A stretch of DNA of 64,000 nucleotides from Loripinus fragilis. Lineage: Eukaryota > Mollusca > Bivalvia > Lucinida > Lucinidae. Positions 23,171 to 33,671 of this stretch are shown piece after piece. Below the pieces are notes generated by a model, which was not told where the DNA came from, did not search any database, and saw nothing but the letters and a program-made list of their open reading frames with translations. A program made the translations under genes and the position numbers. Location: contig OZ026515.1 in NCBI GenBank assembly GCA_964019695.1, forward strand, positions 145,689,152 to 145,753,151. Direction: 5' to 3'. The number at the start of each line of letters is the position of its first letter. Within the stretch, counting starts at the first letter, position 1.

Positions 23171-23954
23171 CACCGAGGGACTTTAAGAACGCAAATATAG
23201 AAATTTATAATATTTATTAACTTTCAATGTCTCAATTTTATTGAGATTTGGCAAAAATAATTATCAATATGTCAGCAAAAAATGTGTTAAATTTTATGTC
23301 AAAATAATAAATAATGTTAGAGCAACAGTCTATCAAATAGCAACACCCTATGATTCTAAAGTTGCATTTTAACAACTTAACCAAGGAGCCCTGCTATTCG
23401 TCTGGCACTGACAGAAGCTGGCCAGAAGGATATCGTAGATGTAAATATCGTCGATACACAATCGACGTAAGTTGCCTCTTAATGCGGGTCGCCATTCTTG
23501 GCTGACCAGACCTGCGTCGATCTTTAATTGTCCCAGTAGCCTGGTAACGATCACTGAGGCGCCGTATAGTTAGCAGATGGCAATTATGATATCTTGCGAC
23601 GTCAGAAACACTCACGCCAACTATTAACATGCAAATTGCGGCATGTTGTTCATGTTCAGACAAACGTGGCATGAATAATAAAGCTATAAATCTATAGCTG
23701 CTGTGTTTTTATGCATGTATACCTTCATGATAAAATATTTTGCTTCATTGATTCGTGGGGACGCCACGTGCAAAACATAGTAAACCAACAACGCATAGCT
23801 GGTGGTACCCAGCGTCTTTAAAAACAATTGAATTGTGTGTAGAAAGAAGCAGAGTGTCGTTACCATCCGTTTTTATCTGTTAAAGAAGGCTAAAAGTGTT
23901 ATGAAAGCAAACAATAATAATTTTCATTTTTTACTTTTTTAAAGTCTTTTAGTG
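23171..23954 (-). mobile_element. Tc1/mariner-type element, internally deleted, copy 2
   Basis: Ends CACCGAGGGACTTTAAGAAC and the inverted CACTAAAAGACTTTAAAAAA are flanked by TA (23169-23170 and 23955-23956). Terminal blocks and interior match 19944-20790. Confidence 0.85.
23394..23672 (-). pseudogene. N-terminal fragment of a Tc1-like transposase
   Basis: The 92-residue frame starts MPRLSEHEQHAAICMLIVGV. It continues with SVSDVARYHNCHLLTIRRLS, then DRYQATGTIKDRRRSGQPRM. This is the paired-like helix-turn-helix and the basic RRRSGQPR linker found at the start of Tc1-family transposases, which bind the element's terminal repeats. The rest of the protein, including the catalytic acidic triad, is missing: the frame enters unrelated sequence (YRRYLHLRYPSGQ) and stops. 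It cannot be an active transposase, though an expressed fragment could in principle still bind TIRs. The homologous frame in the copy at 19944-20790 has a stop after HNCHR. Confidence 0.8.
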
Positions 23955-24737
23955 TATAAGGTTGTCATACTATTTTATATTCATATATAGGTCTCAATTC
24001 AGACAAAAATATTACAATTACTGACAGGTAGATAATTCAGCGCACATTGGGTCAGCGAAAAAAAAGATCCTGAACAATTCTGAGACCGGTTCTGTACATA
24101 TATTGTTTGCAATTGCAACGAGATACATTTTGTCACGTTTTTGTAAAGAAAATGGATGACTAGTTGACGTACGTTTATTATCAATGCTTCCTATGTTGTA
24201 CAAGGTAGCCTCAGAAACAATTTATGAGTAAGGGGGTGGGAAAAAGGGGAGATGGAGTTTAAGGAAAAAACTGATTTGATAAAAAATGAATTTAAGGTTT
24301 GCTACGTGTTTGGCTAACATCAGTAGTACAACAGGTGCATATTGGTACCAGCAAACAGAGAGAGAGAGACAGAGATCGACAGAGAGTCGCATTTCTTGTT
24401 TATGCATTATTATCTATTAATGATTTCAGATTTCCCCATTTTCTGTCAAATTGGGCAAGTCTTCTGTTAGTTAAATATATTTGTTTTTCGCAATTACTTC
24501 TTTGACTTAGGTACAATTCAAAATGTGTTAATGTTGGCTGAGTTGTTTTGGCATTTGTTTTTTTTTAAAAAAGAAATATGTTCCAAGCAATATAATAAAT
24601 TTCTTGACCTGGGTTTCTATACACTGTGTTCTTTCTATGATTCCGAATATAACATACTTTAAACTGAAATGCATTGTTATGTATTATCTCAGCAAACACG
24701 TGGTCAGGTTTGTAGAAAAGTGCTGTACATAATTACT

Positions 24738-25324
24738 GTTTATCATTTTTGGGAATTTGAAAAACCTTCACCATTTATCATTTAAGGGAACTTAAAAACA
24801 GCCTCACTATTTGTCAGTTTAGGGAACTTTAAAAACCTTCACTGTTTATCATTCTAGGAAACTTGAAAACACCATCACTGTTTATCATTTAAGGAAACTT
24901 GAAAACACCATCACTGTATATCATATAAGGAAACTTGAAAACACCATCACTGTTTATCATTTAAGGAAACTTGAAAACACCATCACTGTTTATCATTTTA
25001 GGGAACTTGAAAACACCATCACTCTTTATCATTTTAGGGAACTTAAAACACCATCACTGTTTATCATTTAAGGAAACTTGAAAACACCTTCACTGTTTAT
25101 CATTTTAGGGAACTCGAAAACACCATCACTGTTTATCATTTAAGGAAACTTGAAAACACCATCACTGTTTATCATTTTAGGGAACTTGAAAACACCATCA
25201 CTGTTTATCATTTAAGGAAACTTGAAAACACCATCACTGTTTATCATTTTACGAAACTTGAAAACACCTTCACTGTTTATCATTTTAGGGAACTTGAAAA
25301 AAGCTTTACTATTTACCATTTTAG
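24738..25324 (+). repeat. 36-bp minisatellite array 2, running into a splice acceptor
   Basis: About 17 units of 35-36 bp of the same family as 22480-23070 and more homogeneous. The last unit (TTTACTATTTACCATTTTAG then TGAACTTGAAAACCC) is the acceptor and start of exon 25325-25447. Confidence 0.95.
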
Positions 25325-25447
25325 TGAACTTGAAAACCCATCTACGGACCCACACAGACTGGAGACCCTTCATTTGTTTAGAAGCCAATTGTGGAAAACA
25401 GTTCCGAAGTGCAGAGAGTCTCAGAAGACACATTTTATCACATAGAG
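25325..25447 (+). CDS. Exon completing C2H2 finger 1 and encoding finger 2
   Basis: Seen: acceptor ACTATTTACCATTTTAG ends at 25324 and donor CATAGAG|GTAATT follows 25447. The 123 nt are open, phase 1 to phase 1. The peptide opens NLKTHLRTHTDWRPF: HLRTH supplies the two histidines of finger 1, and THTDWRPF is a typical inter-finger linker. Finger 2 is CLEANC-GKQFRSAESLRR-HILSH, a C-x4-C-x12-H-x3-H finger. Joined to exon 18131-18211, finger 1 has exact canonical spacing, strong support for both exons and for the 7.1-kb intron. The codon at the junction is Val (G|TG), where the minisatellite units would give Gly (G|GG). Confidence 0.85.
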
Positions 25448-25504
25448 GTAATTGCCTACCATAGATCCAGATAAGGAAATTTTATGAGCGTAAAATTGAA
25501 ACTA

Positions 25505-25625
25505 TTTTCTTACCCATCAACTTAAACATGTGTTTTAGGTGCTCAAAAGAACCGTCAATTGATACGGTTCTTTTGAGTATCACAACATATGTTTTGGATG
25601 AGAAATAAGGAAATTGATTTCCAAT
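25505..25625. repeat. Small palindromic MITE, copy 3
   Basis: GGTGCTCAAAAGAACCG and CGGTTCTTTTGAGTATCA are inverted around TCAATTGATA. The outer blocks AAACATGTGTTTT and CACAACATATGTTTT are also mirrored. Confidence 0.7.
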
Positions 25626-25753
25626 GCACACTTTTATCTGGCGCCCTGGCCCACTTCTCTAGACCTGTACTTAGCTGTTTAAAACCTGCCTTACATGCTA
25701 AAGCCATCAGGGTTTTGTCGTTTTATAGATTTTTTTCAAAAGGTGTGAATTAA

Positions 25754-26119
25754 AGCTGCATAGTCTGTAACTTTTGATCTTTTAATTTAAGAACTAATGT
25801 TTCTATTTTTCAAGAACACAGTAAAAGAATTAAAATTCAGGTATACATTTTACCAATTTCGTAAATCTTAACAACTTATCAGTATCAAAACAACGGTATT
25901 TATGTTAAAATTAGCTGTCTATAATTATTGGAGGGACGCAAATAATTACCAACAAGAGAAAAACACACCCGTTTTATAAGATAATTCACTTTTCCGTGCA
26001 ATTTTCAGCTATTGTCAACAGATTTATTGTGAAAACATAACTTAATTCTACTTTTACAAATGATTAAAAAGAAAATAAAAATAAATCGAAAAATGTTTAT
26101 AGTTGCAGACCTAGTCTCT
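25754..26119 (-). mobile_element. TTAA-flanked MITE (family G), copy 1
   Basis: TTAA flanks both ends (25750-25753 and 26120-26123). The left end AGCTGCATAGTCTGTAAC and the decayed inverted right end correspond. Internal TTATTGGAGGGACGCAAATA is the complement of the block in the copy at 34486-34852. TTAA target use is seen in piggyBac and Kolobok elements. Sequence 26124-26573 holds a short CCATGTTCAAA hairpin (about 26280-26322) and nothing else seen. Confidence 0.75.
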
Positions 26120-26573
26120 TTAAGAAAAAGAATTAAGAATAAAATTCATTTGAACCATTCTTCTAAGAAATTAAACATATAGGAATTGTAATTTTGGAAT
26201 GTCTGCTGCATTCAGTCCACATTTAAACAAGTATTCTTGCATGGGAATTCGTTACGCAAGGCTGTTTGAAGCTGCAAAATCCATGTTCAAATCATTAGAT
26301 TCACGTGCTGTTTGAACATGGCTTTTACTTGAAAGGACCTAAACTGGGCCCTATTTGGTATGCATGACATTACACGGGAAAGCGTTGCGGCCCTGACTGG
26401 TCATTTTGGCGATGCTTTCGTTCGTAAAAGCGTTGCGACGTGATGCCATTCAAAAGTTTGGCGCAGACACAATTTTGTAATGAGAAATCAAGTGTAAGAA
26501 AAGGGATATTAAATGTTTGAGAGACGTTTTCAGCGTGGTTTATGCTGAAATCAGGTATTAATTTGCAAGAATA

Positions 26574-26783
26574 ATGGTAGAGCAAAATACTGGCAAAAAC
26601 GGCTTAATGAAAATAAATGAATTTTATATAATTTCCCATTATAAAAAGATTGGCTATAACATTAATGTATTGCAGCAGACTGCATGCTTGGTGATCAACC
26701 CAATCACCGTTGGCAACTTTGCTTTCCTCTTTAATTGCACCCTGGTGGGTCGGACTTCAGACTCTATGATGGTTCCGACTTAA
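26574..26783 (+). pseudogene. C-terminal remnant of a retroelement-type ORF (family B)
   Basis: An open frame of 69 residues ends YKKIGYNINVLQQTACLVIN, then PITVGNFAFLFNCTLVGRTS, then DSMMVPT and a stop. The same peptide signature recurs, with decay, at about 57100-57364 and 60215-60480. Each time it is followed by a 500-550 bp non-coding unit that ends in a TTAC-rich tail. That arrangement fits the 3' end of a non-LTR or related retroelement ORF plus its 3' UTR. No RT or nuclease domain is visible in this copy, so the parent element type is inferred. The first 20 or so residues may not belong to the original protein. Confidence 0.55.
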
Positions 26784-27325
26784 AGACTTATCTATTGATG
26801 AGATGGTAGGGGCCTGATGCTTTGGCTGTTTGTCGGGCCCACCGGGGTTTACCTGTTGGATTTCCTTTGCTCCGGTATTCAGTTTTATTTACTGTTGAGT
26901 CCTTATCTTTGCTTTATCTCCTTCTTATATCTTGATTTATATGTTTTAGGAGATGATGTATTGATAAGTTAGGGGTCGTTCATGCAAACAAAATATCTAT
27001 GTGTCTTAATCCACATCTGAATTAAGGGTGAGATTGGCGCCGTTAAACTGGTTTAAGCCCTCCAGTAAAGTATTTTACTGACCGTTCCAAGGCGGTACTT
27101 CTTTTATGGATCTCTTATGTTTTTGTTCTGTCTTGTGTTTGCTATGTCTTTGTGCGCGTCTGTTTATATGTGCTTTGTGGTCACCTGCTGGGAAAGGGCT
27201 GGCCTCTTGGCTCTCGTTTGTGGTGTCTTACTGTGAGTTTGTCACTTTTCCCATTGGTATCCTGGGTCAGGTGTTGTACTTGATTGTATCGACTCCTGAT
27301 CTTTTCACCCTTACTTACCTTAGTT
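26784..27325 (+). repeat. Retroelement family B, 3' non-coding unit
   Basis: Continues directly from the coding remnant and aligns with 16497-17010. It ends GGTACTTGATTGTATCGACT then CACCCTTACTTACC. Short open frames here are not genes. Confidence 0.75.
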
Positions 27326-27329
27326 AAGG

Positions 27330-27925
27330 CTGAACCCCTCCCCATCAGTAAAGTGGAAAGTGTTTGCATGAATGAATTGGCAAGATGTTTAAGTTTCTTG
27401 GATTGCCGGAATTATTTTTCAAAGAGGGGCAGTGGTGTTGAAATTTTGCAAAAACTTCACTTTTAGAAGTGAAATTGCAAATTTCTGATATCCATTTGCA
27501 ACATCAGATACACGAAACAGCCAAATAGACTGAAAAATGATAATTGAATCTTATATAAACCTACCCTGACTTTATTGTGAAGTAAAAATCAGAAATAAAA
27601 TGGCTTTTTTTTGTAATCAGACGTGTAAAGTTTTTAAAATATATAGTTTTTGTCTATCTTGGTTTAAAGTTGATACTATATTTTTCAACTTACATACATC
27701 TTGTCGTGTATACTAGTAAAACTTGCCAAAATATTTTCGTTGTTTGCCTCAAAATCTGACATTTTGAAATCCAGGTATATCTTGGGACATGCATGTATTT
27801 CTTTTACTTGTATATTAGGGTATTGCCATATTTAGAATATGGCGTACATATGGCAAATATTTCAAATAGAAACAGCATTTATCATGTACTAAAATAGCAT
27901 ACCAAGTGTTGACACACAATAAAAG
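27330..27925 (+). repeat. Left arm of a large inverted repeat
   Basis: The reverse complement of 31390-32040 aligns along the whole arm. Shared blocks include CCCCTCCCCATCA, GTTTCTTGGAT, CAAAGAGGGGCAGTGGTGTT, AGAAGTGAAATTGCAAA, TTGTCGTGTATAC, CAAAATATTTT and GAAACAGCATTTAT. The arms are diverged by roughly a quarter to a third. Confidence 0.75.
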
Positions 27926-28260
27926 AGGACAAAGTGATCCTGGATCGCTCACCTGAGTTTTGTTTAAAACCTCTAATTTATAGGTTTCTATTTAAAACTG
28001 GCCATGCACCTGGTGACCCCCTGGTGGGACCATTTTTGTCCACAGAGCTATATTCCGAGCAAATTGAAACATGGTCCACTGGGTGGTGCTACATACTTAA
28101 TATCAGGGCTCTAGACCTAGTGATTTCAAACAAGATGATTGAGATATTTTTTCAATATGCCAATGTTTACTCTGTGACCTCCATGATGAGATCATTCTGA
28201 CCACACCATCACATTTGAACAAACTTGATAGAGTACCACTAGGTGATGTTACATACCATA
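27926..28260 (-). mobile_element. Helitron-like family D fragment, inverted
   Basis: It begins AAAGAGGACAAAGTGATCC then GATCGCTCACCTGAGTTTTG, the complement of the 3' end of 30004-31388. It continues into inverted interior blocks (GGTGGTGCTACATAC, GGGCTCTAGACCTAGTG). From 28261 to 30003 I see only low-grade decayed repeats with GTCAAAGGTCAAGATCA-type blocks, and no gene. Confidence 0.6.
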
Positions 28261-30003
28261 AATCAAAACTCTTTGAATTTTGTTTTCTGGCAAGAATATT
28301 TATAATGTTTTCTCTATATTACCTATTGATAAAGCATGATCAGGCAAATAATAGAATTTTACTCGCCTGTAAAATAGAATTGTGACATATCAATGGAAAG
28401 CTTTTTAACTGTACATTATCAAACCACTTGAATAACTTTTTAAAACAGGAGCAGTGACGTTTTACTATGCTTCGAAGAGGGACACCCTCATTCAAAGAAT
28501 TATATCATCTAAAATAAGCACACGTTTGCTAGGTTAAAATGCAAATAATTTCCATTTTTCTTAAACAGTTATTTAACCAAATAAGCCATGCTCTAAAAAT
28601 AGGCCTATTTAAATGTATATGCATGTAGTATCAGCAGTATATAACCACCTGATGTATCATTTTTACATAATTACATTTATTTCAATCTTAGACTATAGTT
28701 CTCATTTTACACAGATTGCAAGTGCATAAGATTTAAATGCATACCAACTCAAGTGTCGTCTTATATTCATCAGCTGATAAAAACAGTAGAAGGTTTTTCC
28801 TTTTGGTATTAGCAGTAGCATGTAGTTTGTGCACCAAACAGGTGTGTAGATGACAAGAAAGGTTTCAAATTATCAACATGACATTGGAGTCAAAGGTCAA
28901 GATCACATTTAGTCAAATTCTGTAATAGGATTCGTAACTTGAACTCCTCTTCAATTTTTATAACCAGGGGTGTTCATATATGGCACAATGATTGTCTTAC
29001 AACATAGGTTTCTGACCACCGCTATGCCATAGAAGTCAAAAGACAAGATCAAACAAATTTACAACCAGTTTATGGCTACACAAACTCCTCTTTCATTTTT
29101 CATACTTAGCACAACTATTGCTTATGGTGTATTGCTTATAAAGAACGATGCAGATCACCGCTATGACTCTGGAGTCGAAAGTTAATTCGAATAAGTTTTA
29201 CCGTTGTATTTTTCTGATAGAGGCGCTTTATATTTTGTACAATTATTGCCAATATGACATTTGAGCCAAAGGTAAAGTTAAAAATAATTGTATTTCATTT
29301 TGTATAGCTTGTAAAGCAAACAAATATCTCTAACATGCTTTGTCGTAGGTGGTTCATAGTTTGCACATTAATTGCATAAAGTGTGTATGTGGTGTGTATA
29401 TCAATAATTGCTACTGCCTTCTGATATGACCTTTATGTCAATGTTCCAGGTCAAAATACTTAAAGGCCTACATTTTAAACCCTCAAAGGTGTACTACTCA
29501 CAAATGTGTTCATGACTCTCCCTAGATGTTATGCTAGGCAGACCAAAGGGTGGATTATGAACTCCCTGAATGGGGTAATAAAGCGATCCCTTAAAGGGTT
29601 CATGTATTTTCTGATAAAATATTTACAATGTATATTTATCTTGGTGAATCTATGCAGGAGGTAAGTGCACTCTAGAGTCCCTTAGCCCGATGAGCTATTG
29701 AAAAACACTCAGACCTGGAGTAATCTGTCCATTAACATTTAATCTACTGATGACCCCTCATAAACCGAAATATAGACATTTAAACTCTGTCTCTATGGAA
29801 TGTAACTCGTGCTGTTTTGGAAGATGTAATTATTTTGGACACTGGCAGTCTATGATTTTAGAGAAAGAAAAGGTTTTGGTCTGTTAACTTGACCTTAGAG
29901 ACAAAAATTAAGGTAAGAATAATCATACTATGTAGTATGTAATTGACCACATTCAAGTTGTGTTTTCTATCATTGATTTTGTTTTGTTCTTTGTATATTC
30001 ATG

Positions 30004-31388
30004 TTTTAGCTCCCCTGAGCCAAAGACTAAATGTGAGCTACTATAATGGTTGGATGTCCGTCGGCAGCAAATTACTTCAAAGGACATCTTCTCCTAAACT
30101 ACTGGCTGGATTTTTACCAAATTTTGCAGGAATGGTTTTTATATGACCCAAATTGTTAAAATAATTTTAGTCCGTTGCATATCTAGGTCACATGGGCTAA
30201 AACAGATTTTCAAAATAAAAATTTTAATATCTTTTTGTTTGAAACCACAATGCCTAGAGTCTTGATATTCAGTATGTAGCATAACCTGGTAGACCTCTAC
30301 CAAGTTTCTTCACATTATTGCCCTCACAATTCTGGAGCCTGCGTGTTTTATTTAGGCTTATATTGAGAAAACATGGACAAACTCTTCTTGTCTCAACTGA
30401 CAATGTCTAGAGCCTTGATATTTGGTATGTGCATGTAACATCACCTAGTACGCCTCTACCAATTTTATTTAAGACAAAAAGTGGTCCTGTCCGGGGTGGT
30501 CAAATGTTCAATATAGGAATCTATTGGGGAAAAATATTTTTTTTTGTCTTACACCACAAATTGTAGAGCATTGATATTTGTCATGTAGCATCACCTAGTA
30601 AACCTCTACTAAGTTTGTTCAAATTATGGCCCTTGTGCCAAAAATGGCTCCAACATGGGGCCATATGTTTTAATTAGGCTTATATATTGTATCGATTCCT
30701 GATCTTTGCACCATTACTTACTTTTATATATGGAACAATTAAATAGTTTTATCTGAAACTGCAACGCCTAGAGCCTATATTTGGCATGTGGCATCACATA
30801 GTAGACGTCTACTAAGTTTGTTAAAATTATGGCACTGAGGCAAAAAAAGGCCCCACTCTGGGGGCACATGTTTATATATACCTTTATATAGAAAACACAT
30901 TAAAAATATTCTTGTCAGATATCAAAAGGCTTAAAGTTATGATATTTGATATGTAGTATTACCTAGTGGTACACTCTATCAAGTAACGTTAGTTTGTTCA
31001 AAGTGAGCTTCTTTGGACAAAAGGGTCTCATCCTGGAGGTCAAAGAGTTAATATGTTACTCTTTGACTCTTCCTCACAGTGCCATGGATTCGTCTGCAGT
31101 GTGTGAGTGTAGCATTTCTTGGCCATACTCACTTTTTTTTACATTGATTCACATCGTGAAACATATAAACACTTTTCTTGTCTGAAACCACAAGGCCTAG
31201 AGCCCTGATATTATGTTAGTAGCATCACCTGTTAGCCAAAATTTAAATATGCCCAAATTAAGGCTCTGGGATCAAACATGACCCGCCTGGTGGGTCAACA
31301 GGAGCCTTTCCACTTTCCAATAGATGCCTATAGATAAGATGTTTAAAACAAAACTCAGGTGAGCTATTCAGAGTATTTTGGCCCTCTT
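30004..31388 (+). mobile_element. Helitron-like family D element with ~200-bp tandem units
   Basis: It starts TTTTAGCTCCCCTGAGCC and ends CAGGTGAGCTATTCAGAGTA then TTTTGGCCCTCTTT. Inside, units of about 200 bp repeat CCTAGAGCCTTGATATT, TATGTAGCATCACCTAGTA, GACCTCTACCAAGTTT and ATTATGGCCC. A family B tail (30687-30722) and a family A piece (31062-31150) interrupt it. Confidence 0.6.
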
Positions 31389-31389
31389 T

Positions 31390-32040
31390 CTTATTGTTTC
31401 ATTACTAGATATGATATCTTAATATATTATAAATGCTGTTTCCTTTTGAAATGTTTATTATATGTACGTCATTTTCATAATATGTAAAAAAATGCCCTGA
31501 TATACAAGTAATAGCGATACATGAATTTCCCAAAATATACCTTAATGTCAAAATGTCGGATTATAAGGTAAAAACTAAAATATTTTGGCGTTTTTTACGT
31601 ATACACGACAAAACATATGCAGGTTGAATAATGCAGCATCCAATTAGAAACAAGTTAAATAACAACTCTAAATTTTAAAATTTGACCTGCCAGATTGCAA
31701 AAATTCGTGTTTAAATATACAAAAAAAAACTGATTTTCACCAAAAAATCAAGGCAATACAATTTCGGTATTGACATCATAATCAAATCAGAGTGAGATTA
31801 TATAAGACTCAATAATCATTTTTCAGTCTTTCTTTACTGGTGTCATTTATCTGTTGCTGCAAATGGATTTCAGAAGTTTGCAATTTCACTTCTAAAAATG
31901 AAGCTCTTGGCAAATTTTAACACCACTGCCCCTCTTTGAAAAAATAATTTCGGTGATCCAAGAAACTTCAATATCTTGTTAAATTATTCGTACAGTCATT
32001 TTCCATTTTAGTGATGGGGAGGGGTTATTGGTCTATTTTC
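31390..32040 (-). repeat. Right arm of the large inverted repeat
   Basis: Mirror of 27330-27925, ending TTTTAGTGATGGGGAGGGG near 32020. Confidence 0.75.
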
Positions 32041-32063
32041 GCTTATTTTTGGTCTACCATAAC

Positions 32064-32203
32064 GATCACACATGTTTGTTTCATTGCGTTAAAACTTGCC
32101 GAGTCCCACGGACGTTGTTTGAACACTCGGCCTAACGGCCTCTTGTTCAAACAGCCTCCTCGGGACCGGGCATATTTGAACGCATGAAAAAACATGTGTG
32201 ATC
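32064..32203. repeat. 140-bp palindrome (hairpin MITE)
   Basis: Ends GATCACACATG and CATGTGTGATC. Arms of about 60 bp with TGCCGAGTCCC/GGGACCGGGCA and GTTGTTTGAACA/TGTTCAAACAGC surround a GGCCTAACGGCCT centre. Confidence 0.8.
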
Positions 32204-32454
32204 CCTTTAGTAAATCCTTAGTTTCTCTTCCTATTCTGTGCTTTTTTGTTAAGCATTTCATGTTGCTGATGTCTTCTCTCGAAGGAGGCATGCGTCACAT
32301 ATGGGGAACAAATCCAGGATAATATGAAAAGAATGTGGTATCATGTTGAGTGTCAGGAGCATTATGGTTCATCAGAATAGCTCTGGAGAAGTGACAATAT
32401 CTCACCACTCACCAGTACTGTCACTGGGGGTAATTTGTCTCTACATTATATTTA

Positions 32455-32765
32455 TACCCCCGGTACGAAGTATATAGGGGGTTTATAGTTTTTGCCTTTT
32501 CTGTAATTATGTTTGTTTGTCTCATTGTCTGTTTGTCTGTCTGTAAACTTTTTTCCGTCAAAGATTTCTCAGCAACTACTTGGGTTAGGATTCTGAAATT
32601 TGGTACAAAGCTTGAGAGTGGTAAATTGTATTGTGTAACAAACAAACAGCCACATAGTGCTTATCAGTCTCTTTATTTGTTCATATTTGTTTCTCTCCAA
32701 TGGAAATTTCTGTCACAGATTTCTCAGCTCCTATTGGAGCCAGTGTTTTCAAATTTTGTGTTCAC
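32455..32765 (+). repeat. Dispersed repeat with two related half units
   Basis: TACCCCCGGTACGAAGTATA and GGGGGTTTATAG open it. TTTTCCGTCAAAGATTTCTC and TTTCTGTCACAGATTTCTC, each followed by similar sequence, show an internal duplication of about 155 bp. Confidence 0.5.
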
Positions 32766-32810
32766 CTTCACACGGCCTCCAATCTCGGCCTCCTTCTCCA
32801 AAAAGAGCAG

Positions 32811-32871
32811 AACGTAAAGTGAGGCGAAGGCCCTTCCGGGAAGCAGGCAGTGGGCCAAACAATGGAACACG
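32811..32871 (+). CDS. Tentative Arg-rich exon of the zinc-finger gene
   Basis: Seen: a pyrimidine-rich tract (CCTCCTTCTCC) leads to GAGCAG at 32805-32810, and an excellent donor ACACG|GTAAGT follows 32871. In the phase left by exon 25325-25447 the 61 nt read without stop as ERKVRRRPFREAGSGPNNGT plus a split Arg codon. The exon is richer in G+C than its surroundings. It may begin further upstream, since the frame is open through RPPSPKRA. The acceptor is only fair, and no homology is known to me, so assignment to this gene rests on phase and strand. Confidence 0.4.
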
Positions 32872-33206
32872 GTAAGTTGTGTTGACACATTTTCAATCAT
32901 AAGTAAATTTTCAGCGCAAAACTCGAAAATCTAAGAATGCTATGCTTCGGGCAATTGTTCAAGCTATCCGTAGAGCATGCTGTTTGCACATTTGAACTTA
33001 GTTTGTAAGCGTGAGAGCTTTTCTCCCGTTGCACAGTTGTCCAAGAAACGGTGGTTCCCGCATGGTTTTGCCTTCTAACCAAACGTATAGTAGCGTTTGG
33101 ACCCTTATTCATACTACCGAGGCCCCTCCACACCCATGTTGTCCCAAATGCAATTTTTCGAGATATTTCAATGATAATTGAGTGATTTAGAGCCAAATTT
33201 CTTTAG

Positions 33207-33264
33207 GAGCAGGAGGCGAAGGGCAGGAGAAGGAGGCTGGGAGAGGAGAAGCAGGCGGCGATGA
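33207..33264 (+). CDS. Tentative terminal exon, Arg-rich tail
   Basis: Seen: acceptor CAAATTTCTTTAG ends at 33206. Completing the split Arg codon of exon 32811-32871, the frame reads RSRRRRAGEGGWERRSRRR and stops at TGA 33262-33264. The tail is almost entirely Arg, Gly, Glu and Ser, as in nuclear localisation or RNA-binding tails. The region is purine-rich (GGAGGCGAAGGGCAGGAGA), so low complexity could mimic coding. No polyadenylation signal was identified within the next few dozen bases. Confidence 0.35.
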
Positions 33265-33324
33265 TATCAAAATTTGCATTGATTTTGCTTATTTTTAATA
33301 ATATACTTATCCAATATATAGTAC

Positions 33325-33515
33325 AGCTCCGGTGGTTTTTCACAGACCCACCCAAGCCAGTGGGGAAGGATTTTTAGCCCACCGCAACCCCACCCGATGT
33401 TCCGTGCAAGTCTCCACCGCGGGAAGGATTTTTCCCGCCGTAATTCCACCGCAACCACACCGCGGGTCAACATTTTTACCTGTATGACCGCGGTGGGTGA
33501 TAAAACTGCTGGCGT
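33325..33515. repeat. GC-rich MITE-like block with CCACCGC units
   Basis: CACCGC/GCGGTG units repeat many times. The outer blocks CCGGTGGTTTTTCACAGACC and, inverted, CCAGCAGTTTTATCACCCAC look like decayed TIRs. It resembles in style the CCGGT-rich ends of 6636-8232. Confidence 0.5.
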
Positions 33516-33671
33516 GTGACGTCCGAATGATTGACAGCTGTAAAATAGATTAATCAATAGAGATGCCATACATGCAGAAAATAAATACAATTTATGTACA
33601 TTTATTGTTCAGTGTTTTCTTTTATCTTCTAATTATAATCCATGATCCACAATTATCGCCAAGTTGTAATT

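Noticed and set aside
22480..25324. 36-bp repeats of CRISPR-like unit length
   Set aside because: The units are directly adjacent without spacers, vary in sequence, and lie in a eukaryotic intron, so this is a minisatellite and not a CRISPR array.
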